Shown here piece by piece: positions 16,245 to 24,994 of a stretch of DNA of 64,000 nucleotides (positions are counted from its first letter, which is position 1; each line of letters starts with the position of its first letter). The notes beneath the pieces are model-generated. The model saw only the letters and a list, made by a program, of their open reading frames with translations, was not told the DNA's origin and made no database searches. A program made the translations under genes and the position numbers. Source of the DNA: Burkholderiales bacterium (GTDB lineage: Bacteria; Pseudomonadota; Gammaproteobacteria; Burkholderiales; Burkholderiaceae_C); the NCBI GenBank assembly GCA_025350145.1, contig JANXYH010000102.1:18681-82680 (forward strand), in the 5' to 3' direction.

Positions 16245-18919
16245 TGGCCATGACCAAGACGACATCCGATCTCGATCCGACCCGCCGTGGCTTCATGCGC
16301 CAGGGCGGCCTGGGGGCGCTCAGCAGCCTGGCGCTGGGCCAGACGATTGCCCTGACGCCGACCGAGGCCTCCGCCGCGACCGAGTTGATCGGCCAGCGCA
16401 AGGCCGCACGCCGGGCCAACGGCCGCGGCCGGCTGAAGAACGACTACCGCCGCGCCAAGATCATCAAGAGCGTCTGCCTGAACTGCTCGACCGTCTGCGG
16501 CATCCAGGGCTATGTGATCGACGGCCAGTTGGTCAAGGTCAGCGGCAACCCCGAGGACCCGAACAACGGCAAGAGCCTGTGCGCCAAGGGCCAGAGCGGC
16601 CCCAGCATCAACACCTATGCCGACAGGCTGCTGTACCCGCTGGAGCGGGTTGGCCCGCGCGGCAGCGGGCAATGGCGGCGCATCAGTTGGGAGGACGCCT
16701 ACGCCCGGATAGCGCCGCGCATCAAGCAGGCGATGGACCAGGGCCGACCCGAGGAGGTGGCGATCCACATCGGCCGCTCGCGCATCGCCGAGGAGATGAC
16801 GCGGTTCCTCAACGCGATCGGCACGCCCTCGCTGTTCAACCACCGCGCGCTGTGCTCAAGCAACAAGCGCGCGGCCAACTATGTCTGCCTGGGCGACACC
16901 GACTGGGAGTCGCCCGACGCCGAGCGGACCAAGTACATCCTCAACTTCGGCGCCAATTTCTACGAGGCCCACCAGGGCGCGATCCACGTCGCCAAGCGGG
17001 TCATCAAGGGCCGCTTTGACAACGGCGCCAAGCTGGTGACCTTCGACGTGCGCCTGTCCAACACCGCCGGGCGCAGCGACGAATGGTGGGCGCCCAACCC
17101 GGCCAGCGAGGGCGCGATTGCCCTGGGCATGGCCCACGCGATCATGGCCGCGGGCCAGGCCGACAGGGCGTTTCTCGACGACTGGTGCAATGTCGGCGCG
17201 GCCGCCCTGCAGGACTGGCTCAAACCCTACACGCCCGAGTGGGCCGAGCAGCTCTCGGGCATCCCGGCGGCCGACATCCGGCGCATGGCGCTGGAATTTG
17301 CCGCCGTCCGGCCGGCCTGCGTGGCCTTCACCAACCGCGGCTCGTCGGCGCACTACAACGGCTTCAACAACGACCGCGCGGTGATCCTGCTCAACGCCAT
17401 CGTCGGCAGCATCGGCAAACCCGGCGGCTACTGCTATGGCGAGGAGCCGACACGGGTGCCGCCGCGGGTCTTTCCGCAGCCCGCGCCGCAGCCGCCCGCA
17501 GCCACGGCCAAGAGCGCGATCGAGAACCCGCCGGAGTGGCCGCTGGCCAACAAGTGGCAGCGCATGAAGGTCGGCCAGATCGTCTACGACTACCTCAAGC
17601 AGGGTCGCGGCAAGCTGCAGGTCTACTTCAGCTACACCCTGGCCTCGCCGCAGACCTGGCCCGAGGGGCGCAGCCTGGCGGTCGAGGTGCTCAAGGACGA
17701 GAAGCTGATCCCGCTGCATGTCTGCTCCGACGTGGTCTACAGCGAGACCGCGCACTACGCCGACATCATCCTGCCCGACGCCAGCTACATGGAGCGCTGG
17801 GGCTTCGACACCCGCAACAACATGGAGCTGCGCGACTACGTCACGCTGCGCCAGCCCATCGTCGCGCCGCCGGGGCAGTGCAAGAGCTTTGTCGACGTGA
17901 TGATCGACCTGGCCCAGCGCATCTCGCCCGAGACCGCCCGCTTCCTGCCCTTCAAGGACCACGAGGACTGGGTCCGCCAGCGCTGCCAGGCGCTGACCGC
18001 CCGAGTCGGCGAGGACGGCTTCGAGTACATGAAGAAGCACGGCGTCTGGCAGGACACCAGCAAGCCCAAGTACTACGAGTTGTACAACTGGGCCTTGAGC
18101 GCCGCAGAGCTGCGCAACACCCGTGTCGACGCGGCCAGCGGCCAAGTCTGGCGCAAGGCCGCCGACGGCCGCGAGAGCCTGGTCGGGCTGGTGCAGGACG
18201 GCCAGGCGCGGCGCGGATTTGCCACGCCGTCGCGCAAGTTCCAGGTCTTCAGCCAGGACGTGGCCGATGCCGCGCGCGAGCTGAAATTCCCTGAACCCTA
18301 TGGCGCCGGCATGCCGGGCTGGTTTGGCGTGCCGTCGCTGCAATCGATGGGGCCGGATCACCTGCACCTGGTCACGTTCAAGTGGAACGTCCACACCCAG
18401 GGCCGCACCGCCTCGCAAAAGTACCTGACCGAGATCGTCCACCACAACCCGCTGTGGATGCACCCGCAGGCGGCCGTGGCGCGGGGCCTGAAGACCGGCG
18501 ATCTGGTCGAGCTCACCACCTGGCGCGGGGCGGCCCATGCCTACAAGCACAGCAGCGGCCAGGCCGGCGATGTGGTCGGCAAGGCGGTGGTGCCGGTGTT
18601 CGTCACCGAGGGCATACACCCCCGCGTGATCGCCATGTCCAACAGCCTGGGCAACATCTTCCATGGCCGCGCCGGCAATGGCAGGCGCGGGCCGCGGGCG
18701 GATTTTCCGGGCTTTGACGAGCGGGTCATCGCCGAGGACCAGGACCTGTCGCAGGACCTGTGGTGGGGCGAGGGCAGCAGCCTCTGGTCGCGCCTGACCG
18801 GCTCGGGCAACGGCCTGGGCTCGGGCTACAACATCAACGCCATCCTGCCGATCTACCCGGCGCCGCTGGTGGGCATGCAAGGCTGGTTCGACAACAGTTG
18901 CACGGTGCGCAAGGTTTGA
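16244..18919 (+). CDS. Tat-exported molybdopterin-dependent oxidoreductase catalytic subunit
   Basis: An 891-residue catalytic subunit of the DMSO reductase family. Residues 14-18 give the twin-arginine motif RRGFM followed by a hydrophobic stretch, so the folded enzyme should be exported to the periplasm. A [4Fe-4S] cluster is bound by C78, C81, C85 and C113 (CLNCSTVC ... SLCAKG). The segment HRALCSSNKRA carries a cysteine where a Mo ligand is expected in the PhsA/PsrA/TtrA-like groups. The C-terminal molydopterin-dinucleotide domain is present (VHTQGRTASQKYL, SNSLGNIFHG). No membrane anchor of the NrfD/PsrC type follows, so the electron partner is unknown. Sulfur, arsenic or other oxyanion chemistry is possible; I cannot choose. 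Confidence 0.88.
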   Translation: MAMTKTTSDLDPTRRGFMRQGGLGALSSLALGQTIALTPTEASAATELIGQRKAARRANGRGRLKNDYRRAKIIKSVCLNCSTVCGIQGYVIDGQLVKVSGNPEDPNNGKSLCAKGQSGPSINTYADRLLYPLERVGPRGSGQWRRISWEDAYARIAPRIKQAMDQGRPEEVAIHIGRSRIAEEMTRFLNAIGTPSLFNHRALCSSNKRAANYVCLGDTDWESPDAERTKYILNFGANFYEAHQGAIHVAKRVIKGRFDNGAKLVTFDVRLSNTAGRSDEWWAPNPASEGAIALGMAHAIMAAGQADRAFLDDWCNVGAAALQDWLKPYTPEWAEQLSGIPAADIRRMALEFAAVRPACVAFTNRGSSAHYNGFNNDRAVILLNAIVGSIGKPGGYCYGEEPTRVPPRVFPQPAPQPPAATAKSAIENPPEWPLANKWQRMKVGQIVYDYLKQGRGKLQVYFSYTLASPQTWPEGRSLAVEVLKDEKLIPLHVCSDVVYSETAHYADIILPDASYMERWGFDTRNNMELRDYVTLRQPIVAPPGQCKSFVDVMIDLAQRISPETARFLPFKDHEDWVRQRCQALTARVGEDGFEYMKKHGVWQDTSKPKYYELYNWALSAAELRNTRVDAASGQVWRKAADGRESLVGLVQDGQARRGFATPSRKFQVFSQDVADAARELKFPEPYGAGMPGWFGVPSLQSMGPDHLHLVTFKWNVHTQGRTASQKYLTEIVHHNPLWMHPQAAVARGLKTGDLVELTTWRGAAHAYKHSSGQAGDVVGKAVVPVFVTEGIHPRVIAMSNSLGNIFHGRAGNGRRGPRADFPGFDERVIAEDQDLSQDLWWGEGSSLWSRLTGSGNGLGSGYNINAILPIYPAPLVGMQGWFDNSCTVRKV

Positions 18920-18979
18920 GCTGGCCTGCGGCCGCGGGCCGGACAATGCGCCGCCATTGACCCCCTCCGGAGCAGCAGG

Positions 18980-19876
18980 ATGCAACAGCTCAGCGACCGT
19001 GTCGCCGTCATCACCGGCGCCGCCAGCGGCATCGGCCTGGGCCTGGCCAAACGCTTGGCCCAGGAAGGCATGCGCCTGGTGCTGGCCGACATCGAGCCGG
19101 CGCGGCTGGCCCAGGCCCTGGCCGAGGTCCAGGCGCTGGGCGCGCAGGCGATTGGCGTGGCCACCGATGTCGGCGTCGAGGCCCAGGTCAACGCCCTGGC
19201 CGACGCCGCCTTCGCGCGCTTTGGCGCGGTCCACCTGCTGTGCAACAACGCCGGGGTTTCGTCACCGGCACTGACCAGCGCCGGCTGGCAGTCGCCGCTG
19301 GGCGATTGGCAGTGGATCCTGCAGGTCAACCTGATGGGCGTGCTCTACGGCCTGCGTGCCTTCTTGCCGCGGATGGCCGAGGGCGGCGATGAAGGGCACA
19401 TCGTCAACACCGCCTCGGTCGCCGGCCTGCTGACGGCGGCGCACCCCTACCACGTCTCCAAGCACGCCGTGGTCTGCATCACCGAGGGGCTGTACAAGGA
19501 CTTCAAGCGCAGCGGCGCCAGGCTGTCGGCCTCGGTGCTGTGCCCGGGTCTGATCCGCACCGAGATCCTCGACGCCGAGCGCAACCGCCCGGCCGAATTC
19601 GGCCCGCCGACCGATCTGAGCCAGGCCTCGGCCAGCGTGCAGGCGGCCAACGCGGTGTTTGCCAAGGCCTTGGATGCCGGCTATGAGCCCGCCGAGGTGG
19701 CCGACGCGGTGGTCGAGGGCGTGCGCGGCGACCGGTTCTACATCATCCCGGCGCAGCCGGCGCTGCAGGAACTGGTGACGCTGCGGATGCAAGACATCGC
19801 CCAGCGACGCAACCCCAGCCTGCCGCCCACTGGGCTGCAGCTTGCCGCCCAGGCGCCACCGTCGCCCGCAGGCTGA
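18980..19876 (+). CDS. Short-chain dehydrogenase/reductase
   Basis: A 298-residue NAD(P)-dependent SDR with complete motifs: TGAASGIG (12-19), NNAG (89-92), catalytic Y157 and K161 in PYHVSKHAV, and S146 in NTAS. An acidic residue after the second strand (LADIEP) suggests NAD(H) preference. ORF length and the tail after residue 250 are slightly longer than the classical 250-residue form. The ribosome site CCGGAG lies before the ATG. It follows the molybdopterin enzyme by 60 bp but may be independently transcribed. The substrate is unknown. Confidence 0.9.
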   Translation: MQQLSDRVAVITGAASGIGLGLAKRLAQEGMRLVLADIEPARLAQALAEVQALGAQAIGVATDVGVEAQVNALADAAFARFGAVHLLCNNAGVSSPALTSAGWQSPLGDWQWILQVNLMGVLYGLRAFLPRMAEGGDEGHIVNTASVAGLLTAAHPYHVSKHAVVCITEGLYKDFKRSGARLSASVLCPGLIRTEILDAERNRPAEFGPPTDLSQASASVQAANAVFAKALDAGYEPAEVADAVVEGVRGDRFYIIPAQPALQELVTLRMQDIAQRRNPSLPPTGLQLAAQAPPSPAG

Positions 19877-20062
19877 TCGGCGCACGGAGCGATGCATGGA
19901 TCGCACACGCTGTCCGGCGCCGCGCCCTGCAGAGCCTCAAACGGGAATGCCCGTACCTTGCCGGCCAAGGGGCGGGCTATGCTGGCAGCAGCGCGGGCGG
20001 GGCTGGCATTGCAGCGACCGTTGCAGCGCGCGCATCCACGAGCTGACCAGGAGATTTCGCCG

Positions 20063-21346
20063 ATGAGGTTTTGTCCCGCCCTGATGGCTGCGGCCCTGGT
20101 GCTGGCCGTTGGCCTGAACCCTGGTGCCCGCGCGCAGACGCCTGCGGCGGTGCAGGCGCAGGTGGCTGAACAGGTGCAACCCGTGCTGCAATCGTTGAAG
20201 GAGATGGTGTCCATCGAGTCGGGCAGCCGCGACCTGGAAGGCCTGTCGCAGATCGCCGGCCTCGTGGCCAGGCGGCTGCAGGCGGCAGGCATGCAGGTGC
20301 AGGTGCTGCCGGCCAAGGCGCCGGACTTCCATCCGCAGCTCAAGGGCGCTGCCGTGGGTTCGATGGTCTATGCCACGCGCAGCGGTACGGGCAAGCGCAA
20401 GGTGCTGCTGATTGCCCACATGGACACGGTCTACACCAAGGGCATGGGCGCCAGGCAGCCGTTCCGCGTGGAAGGCGACAAGGCCTGGGGCCTGGGCATC
20501 TCAGACGACAAGGCCGGCGTGGCTCTGGCGCTGCACACGGCGCAGTTGCTGGATCAGATGGGCTTTCAGAACTACGCGCAGTTCGGCGTTCTGATCAATG
20601 CCGACGAGGAAATCGGCTCGCCGGGCTCGGGGGCCTACATCACCCAGTTGGGCGCGGAGTACGACGCGGTCTTCAGTTTCGAAGGCGCCGGCTTTGAGGA
20701 AGATTACGTGCGCCTGGCCACCAGCAGCATCGCCATCGTGGAGATGAAGATCACCGGCAAGGCCAGCCATGCCGGCAGCAGCCCGGAGCGTGGCCGCAAT
20801 GCCTTGTACGAGATGGCGCACCAGATCCTCAAGACCCGCGAATTTGGCAATGCCGAGAAGGGTCTGAAGATCAACTGGACCGTGGCCAATAGCGGCCAGA
20901 CGCGCAACGTCATTCCTGCCAGCGCCACCGCCGTTGCCGATGTGCGTGCGCTGGCCAATGAGGACATGGACGCGCTGGAAGCGCGCCTGCGCGAGGCCAT
21001 CAAAGACAAGCTGATCCCCGAAACCGGCATCGAGCTCAGCTTCTACCGCAGCCGGCCGGCCTTCGTGTCCAACGCCGCGTCGCGTGTACTGGCCCAGCAC
21101 GCGCAGAAGATCTACCAGGAGATCGGCAAAAAGCTCGACCTGCGCGAGCGGGCCACCGGCGGCGGCACCGATGCCGCTTTTGCCGGCTTGCGCCCGCGGG
21201 GTGGCGTGCTGGAGAGCTTCGGCCTGCGCGGCTTTGGGGCGCACTCCAACGACGACGAGTACATCTTCGTCAGCTCGATTGCGCCCCGCCTGTACCTCAG
21301 CACGCGCATGGTCATGGACGTGGGGCGCGGCGCTGTGAGTTGGTGA
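20063..21346 (+). CDS. Secreted M20-family metallopeptidase (glutamate carboxypeptidase-like)
   Basis: A 427-residue zinc peptidase of the M20 family with a signal peptide (MRFCPALMAAALVLAVGLNP ... ARAQ), so it acts in the periplasm. Metal and catalytic residues are visible: H119 and D121 in LIAHMDTVY, D148 in GISDDKAG, E182 and E183 in NADEEIGS, and a late histidine in GFGAHSNDDEY. The dimerisation domain lies near residues 225-330 (ITGKASHAGSSPERGRNALYE). It most resembles carboxypeptidase G2-type enzymes, which release C-terminal glutamate from peptides or folates. The start is set by CAGGAG (20048-20053) ahead of the ATG. Confidence 0.9.
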   Translation: MRFCPALMAAALVLAVGLNPGARAQTPAAVQAQVAEQVQPVLQSLKEMVSIESGSRDLEGLSQIAGLVARRLQAAGMQVQVLPAKAPDFHPQLKGAAVGSMVYATRSGTGKRKVLLIAHMDTVYTKGMGARQPFRVEGDKAWGLGISDDKAGVALALHTAQLLDQMGFQNYAQFGVLINADEEIGSPGSGAYITQLGAEYDAVFSFEGAGFEEDYVRLATSSIAIVEMKITGKASHAGSSPERGRNALYEMAHQILKTREFGNAEKGLKINWTVANSGQTRNVIPASATAVADVRALANEDMDALEARLREAIKDKLIPETGIELSFYRSRPAFVSNAASRVLAQHAQKIYQEIGKKLDLRERATGGGTDAAFAGLRPRGGVLESFGLRGFGAHSNDDEYIFVSSIAPRLYLSTRMVMDVGRGAVSW

Positions 21347-21770
21347 GTGCCTGACAGCGGCACGGCCGGCTTGAGGACGCTCCCTGCTGCCAAAGCCAGG
21401 GCGTCAACGCTGCGCTGTGCATGGCGCAGGCGCGCAGGAAGCTGTTCGAGGCGCAGCAATTCAACGCCAGCCTGATCGCCGGCCACGCGGTGGCGCTTAT
21501 CGCCAAGCTCAGCACGCCGCAATCAGCGGCGCAAGGGTGTCGTTCGCGGAACGCTTACGCAAGTAGCGACCGCCTGGGCCTTGAATTCGGCGCTGTGCCG
21601 GCGGCGGCGGCGCCAACGACCGTCGGCAAGCAATGGGTTCGAGACAGTGTTCACCTGTCCACCAAGAGTTGAGGTGGACACAGCGTTGCTATGCGCCAGT
21701 CACGGGCTCAAGATTGGGAGGCTGGACGCTTACTTGCGACCTGGCAGGATGCTGCTGGCAATGTAGGGAT
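21347..21770. other. 424-bp stretch without an intact gene
   Basis: Lies between the M20 peptidase and a frameshifted pseudogene. It contains a short piece resembling an IS66 transposase (21400-21513) and nothing else I can name. The lack of intact genes on both sides suggests a scar of past insertion and deletion. Confidence 0.5.
21400..21513 (+). pseudogene. IS66-type transposase fragment
   Basis: About 38 codons reading GVNAALCMAQARRKLFEA then QQFNASLIAGHAVALIAKL. This resembles the conserved block of IS66-family TnpC proteins in which C-x-A-H-x-RRKFFE is followed by IAxxAxxxIxxLY. The rest of the transposase is absent and the frame decays after LIAKLS. No inverted repeats were found. The match is by eye and short, so moderate confidence only. 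Confidence 0.45.
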
Positions 21771-22711
21771 TCAGCTGGTCGGTCTCAGCGCAACCAACAC
21801 AGGGCGTAGGCGCATCTGCTGACTGCCGTCGCCAAGCTCGCCCGCAGCGTTGTGACCCCAGGCCCAGAGCGTGCCGTCGCGCTTGAGCGCCAGCGCATGG
21901 GCCTCCCTTGCGGCGACCTCGCTGAAGTCGCTGCCCACCTTGACGAAGCGTTCAAAAATTGCCGCCTCGCTGCTGCCGTTGCCCAACAGGCCAGAGCTGT
22001 TGTCGCCGCGCGTCCACAGGCTGCCGTCGCGTTTGATGCCGTAGGACTGGTTGCCAGCGCTGACGAAGCGGATGAAATCGAGGCCCACCAGCCGCGGTAC
22101 CTCTGCGCAGTAGTAACCCAGTTTCCAGACCGAGCCGTCCTGCCGGACTGCCACGCCTGTTGGCGTTGATGTAAATCCGCGTCTCTTCGCTGACGAGGTG
22201 GCGGATTTGCATGCCGGCGCTGACTTGCGGTGATATCGCTGCTGCTGCCCAACGGCATCAGGACCTGCGCGGAGATCCTGATGGGGTGGGTCTGGGTGTG
22301 TGGCCGACGCGGTTGGGCATGGCCGGTGCGATGGGTCAGAACGGGTCGTCTGGATCGAACGCAGGCGGCGTGCACCCTTGGGATCGGTCCAGTCGCCGGT
22401 CAGGCGGTAGTCCACACCGCTGGGCTGCCAACGGCCGGTGGTGGCGCCGTCGACCGACTCGACCCAGCCGTCGGCGCCATCGCCAGATCTAGGCTCTGGG
22501 CGCGCCCGGCGTAGCGGTAGCGGCTGCGCTCGGCCTCGACGCATAGGTGGACCCTCTTGTGGCCCAACAGTCCCTGAAAGACGCCCTCGCTGGGGCGGGC
22601 AGCGGCCACGGCATCGCTCGCCTGGGCCTCCTGGGCAATGACTTGGGCGAAAATCAACAGCGTTGCCATGGCCGCGAGTCGCGCGGGCGCGATCCATTCC
22701 TGAATGCTCAT
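21771..22711 (-). pseudogene. Frameshifted RCC1-repeat protein gene
   Basis: A degraded gene for an exported protein with RCC1 (beta-propeller) repeats. From 22711 a signal-peptide-like start (MSIQEWIAPARLAAMATLL) leads into GVFQGLLGHKRVHLCVE and a tyrosine-rich segment in the same frame. The frame then jumps near 22480 (WVESVDGATTGRW, YRLTGDWTDPKGARR), near 22335 (HPIRISAQVLMPLGSSSDIT), near 22215 (MQIRHLVSEETRIYINAN) and near 22155. From there the last part reads three RCC1 blades with ALKRDGTLWAWG-type motifs (RQDGSVWKLG, KRDGSLWTRGDNSSG, KRDGTLWAWGHNAAG) to the stop at 21771. At least four frame changes make it non-functional unless the assembly is poor here. Confidence 0.75.
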
Positions 22712-22880
22712 GCCTGTCCTTGCTCGTTGGCCGCGGCACTATGGGTAGCGCCCGGTGCGGGAATCCCGGCCTGCATCCTCTGCGAGCCCCCGGACGCTCC
22801 GACAATCGCTGCGGCCCGTCTCCGGGACTGAAAGCGGCGCTGATGGAGGGCCGCTCCTGGCGTTTACTCTTCTCGGGCGT

Positions 22881-23372
22881 CTACGTGGCCGTGCCCACCA
22901 GCCAATCGAAGGGAACACACGCCCAGGATGCGACGGCATAGCTGGCCTTTTGCCTCGGGTCCAGCAGGACGTTGTGGTCCGTCGTGCTGATGACCGATGG
23001 CACCCGCAGCCCGCAAACCTGCCGGCCCGCCGCCACCTCGCGGTCAACCGCTGCGCGGAACTCACCGCCGATACGCTGGGCATTCGGGCCAGCCGGCCGC
23101 AGATTCCAGTTCGACGGCAGGACGATTCCAAGGTCATCCAGGTCGACAACGGTGCCGTCGGGCACCTGGATCGCCGCAATCGTCAGCTCTGACACGGTGT
23201 CCCAGCCAGGTCGCGCGGCGACTTCGAGAATCGCCAGCGACTGCAGCTCGGAGGTGTAAAGAATCTCGCTGCGCTTGTCGTTGAAGCGCCAGCCATCCCG
23301 GGCGACCGAGGCGCGCGAATCGAGTGGATCAAACCCGGCACGCGGACGCCGACTGGCGCGAAATACCAGCAT
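22881..23372 (-). CDS. RES-domain toxin (NAD+ phosphorylase family)
   Basis: Toxin of a RES/Xre toxin-antitoxin module, 163 residues. Characterised relatives deplete NAD+ by phosphorolysis. Family landmarks are R5 in VFRAS, RFN (29-31), Y39 to S41 in LYTSE with E50 in LAILE, and VPSVISTTDHNVLLDP near the C-terminus. The ATG at 23372 is preferred; a TTG two codons upstream is possible. It starts about 10 bases after the antitoxin stop, so the two are co-transcribed and probably translationally linked. The expected polar active-site residues are present, so it appears functional. Confidence 0.85.
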   Translation of the reverse strand: MLVFRASRRPRAGFDPLDSRASVARDGWRFNDKRSEILYTSELQSLAILEVAARPGWDTVSELTIAAIQVPDGTVVDLDDLGIVLPSNWNLRPAGPNAQRIGGEFRAAVDREVAAGRQVCGLRVPSVISTTDHNVLLDPRQKASYAVASWACVPFDWLVGTAT

Positions 23373-23381
23373 CGGCAATAT

Positions 23382-23975
23382 TCAGAGCGGCCCGCCCTCG
23401 GCCTGTGTGTGCAACTCATTGAGCACGATGCGCTCGCCGTCAGATGTCTTGATCAAGTCTGCCGGCGTAGCGCCACCGAGCGCGAAATTTCGGGTGTGCA
23501 TGTAGCTACGGGCGGCGTCGTAGCTCCCCAGCACGTCGGCAGCCGTCATCGTCGCCCTCGCGGCACGCATCGCCCGCTCGCTTGCGGCTGTGTCGAGGGA
23601 TCCACCCAGGCGGGACTTGATGGTCTTGAAACTCAGGTCGAAGAATTTCTCGGCATCGGCCAGGGTGCTCAAGAACATCGCCGACGAGACCAGCAGCGTC
23701 TCGCCGGCCAGGCCGTCCACCATGCGCTGGTGGACTTCAATCGGGCTGAGCGGCTCCGCAATGCTCGCGGTCTTGCGCGAAAGCACCGACAGCGTCAAAC
23801 GCCAGACGCTGGCCAGTTCGACCTTATCGAGCTTGCGAACATGGCTTCGCAGCGTCGTGTCGTCGAACAGCGCGATCACCTTGGCGTCGACTGCAGCACG
23901 ATCAATGTCAAGTGCGGCGTCCGCAGTGCCAGGACCGCGAGAGATTCGGGTCGAAGCGATGTCGGCAATCGGCAT
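23382..23975 (-). CDS. MbcA/ParS/Xre-type antitoxin
   Basis: A 197-residue antitoxin partner of the RES toxin. The C-terminal toxin-binding domain (DUF2384 type) is clear: MTAADVLGSYDAARSYMHTR, then NFALGGATPADLIKTSDGER and IVLNELH. The N-terminal half (residues 30-130) is helical and should form the Xre-like DNA-binding part. The start ATG at 23975 has GGAG seven bases upstream, inside a palindrome (23982-24003). That geometry fits autoregulation in which the complex covers its own promoter and ribosome site. Confidence 0.85.
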   Translation of the reverse strand: MPIADIASTRISRGPGTADAALDIDRAAVDAKVIALFDDTTLRSHVRKLDKVELASVWRLTLSVLSRKTASIAEPLSPIEVHQRMVDGLAGETLLVSSAMFLSTLADAEKFFDLSFKTIKSRLGGSLDTAASERAMRAARATMTAADVLGSYDAARSYMHTRNFALGGATPADLIKTSDGERIVLNELHTQAEGGPL

Positions 23976-23981
23976 TGGAAT

Positions 23982-24003
23982 ACTCCAATTAATGTTTTGG
24001 AGT
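23982..24003. promoter_or_regulatory. Palindromic operator of the RES/Xre module
   Basis: ACTCCAA (23982-23988), an 8-base A+T-rich spacer, and TTGGAGT (23997-24003) form a perfect inverted repeat. On the coding strand the proximal arm contains the GGAG ribosome site of the antitoxin, seven bases before its ATG. Such a site could block both transcription and translation when occupied. Confidence 0.65.
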
Positions 24004-24088
24004 TTGCCATAAAGCGAGCCATGGTGCGGGCTCTGTCCTCTCAGTAAGCCGACATTTGCCGCACTGGCCTAGCCGCTGTCTTCGAGGC

Positions 24089-24994
24089 TCAATTCGGTGA
24101 TGGGGTGTCAGCGCCTGCGCTGCTCGCGGGGTCGTAGCGCTGCCCCGCCGCCAGCAATTGCGGCGTGCCGATCAGCCGGTTCAGACCGTCGAAATCGAGC
24201 ATCTGGGCGGCAAACGCGGCGGTGCTGCCGTGGCTGCGCAGGCTGGCGTAGTAGGCCTGCAGGGCATGGCCGACGGCGCGCGCCGCGCCGCCCGGGAAGA
24301 TCACGATCTTGAAGCCGATGGCGCCGAGTTCGCTGGCGCTGAAGGCAGGCGAGAGGCCACCTTCGACCATGTTGGCCAGCAAGGGCGCGCGGCCGGCAAA
24401 GCGGGTGCAGGCGGCGGCCATCTGCGCGGGGCTGCGCAGCGCCTCGATGAACAGCGCGTCGACGCCGCAGGCCAGGTAGGCCTCGGCGCGGTCGAGTGCG
24501 GCGTCCAGGCCTTCGACCGCCAGCGCGTCGGTGCGGGCCAGGATCAACGTGCGCTGGCTGGCCCGGGCGTCGAGCGCGGCGCGCAGCTTGCCGCACATCT
24601 CGGCGCTGCTGACCACCGACTTGCCGCTCAAATGGCCGCAGCGCTTGGGAAAGGTCTGGTCCTCAAGCTGGACCATCGCCGCCCCGGCGCGCTCCAGGCC
24701 GCGCACCGTGCGCTGTACGTTCAGGGCGTTGCCGAAACCGGTGTCGGCGTCGACGATCAGCGGCAGGCTGACCCGTTCGTGGATGTGCGCCAGGCTGTCG
24801 GCGACCTCGCTGTAGGTGGTCAGGCCGATGTCGGAGCGGCCCAGCCGGGTGTAAGCGATGGCCGCGCCCGAGAGGTACAGCGCCTCGAACCCGGCCTGCT
24901 CGGCGATCAGCGCCGACAGGGCGTCGTAGACCCCGGCGGCGAGCAGCGGCTGGGCCGCGGCCAATCGGGCCTTGAGCGGGTTGGGCAGGGTCAT
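24089..24994 (-). CDS. Isocitrate lyase/PEP mutase-superfamily lyase
   Basis: A 301-residue member of the PEP mutase/isocitrate lyase superfamily. The Mg2+-binding segment is DADTGFGN (82-89), EDQ follows at 111-113, and KRCGH (117-121) is the catalytic-cysteine signature found in C-C-bond-cleaving lyases such as 2-methylisocitrate, dimethylmalate or oxaloacetate-type lyases. It would cut a hydroxylated di- or tricarboxylate into pyruvate or glyoxylate plus a second acid. Its ATG overlaps the stop of the flavoprotein gene (ATGA), and it is the last gene of the ten-gene minus-strand operon starting at livK. The exact substrate is not readable from sequence. Confidence 0.88.
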   Translation of the reverse strand: MTLPNPLKARLAAAQPLLAAGVYDALSALIAEQAGFEALYLSGAAIAYTRLGRSDIGLTTYSEVADSLAHIHERVSLPLIVDADTGFGNALNVQRTVRGLERAGAAMVQLEDQTFPKRCGHLSGKSVVSSAEMCGKLRAALDARASQRTLILARTDALAVEGLDAALDRAEAYLACGVDALFIEALRSPAQMAAACTRFAGRAPLLANMVEGGLSPAFSASELGAIGFKIVIFPGGAARAVGHALQAYYASLRSHGSTAAFAAQMLDFDGLNRLIGTPQLLAAGQRYDPASSAGADTPSPN

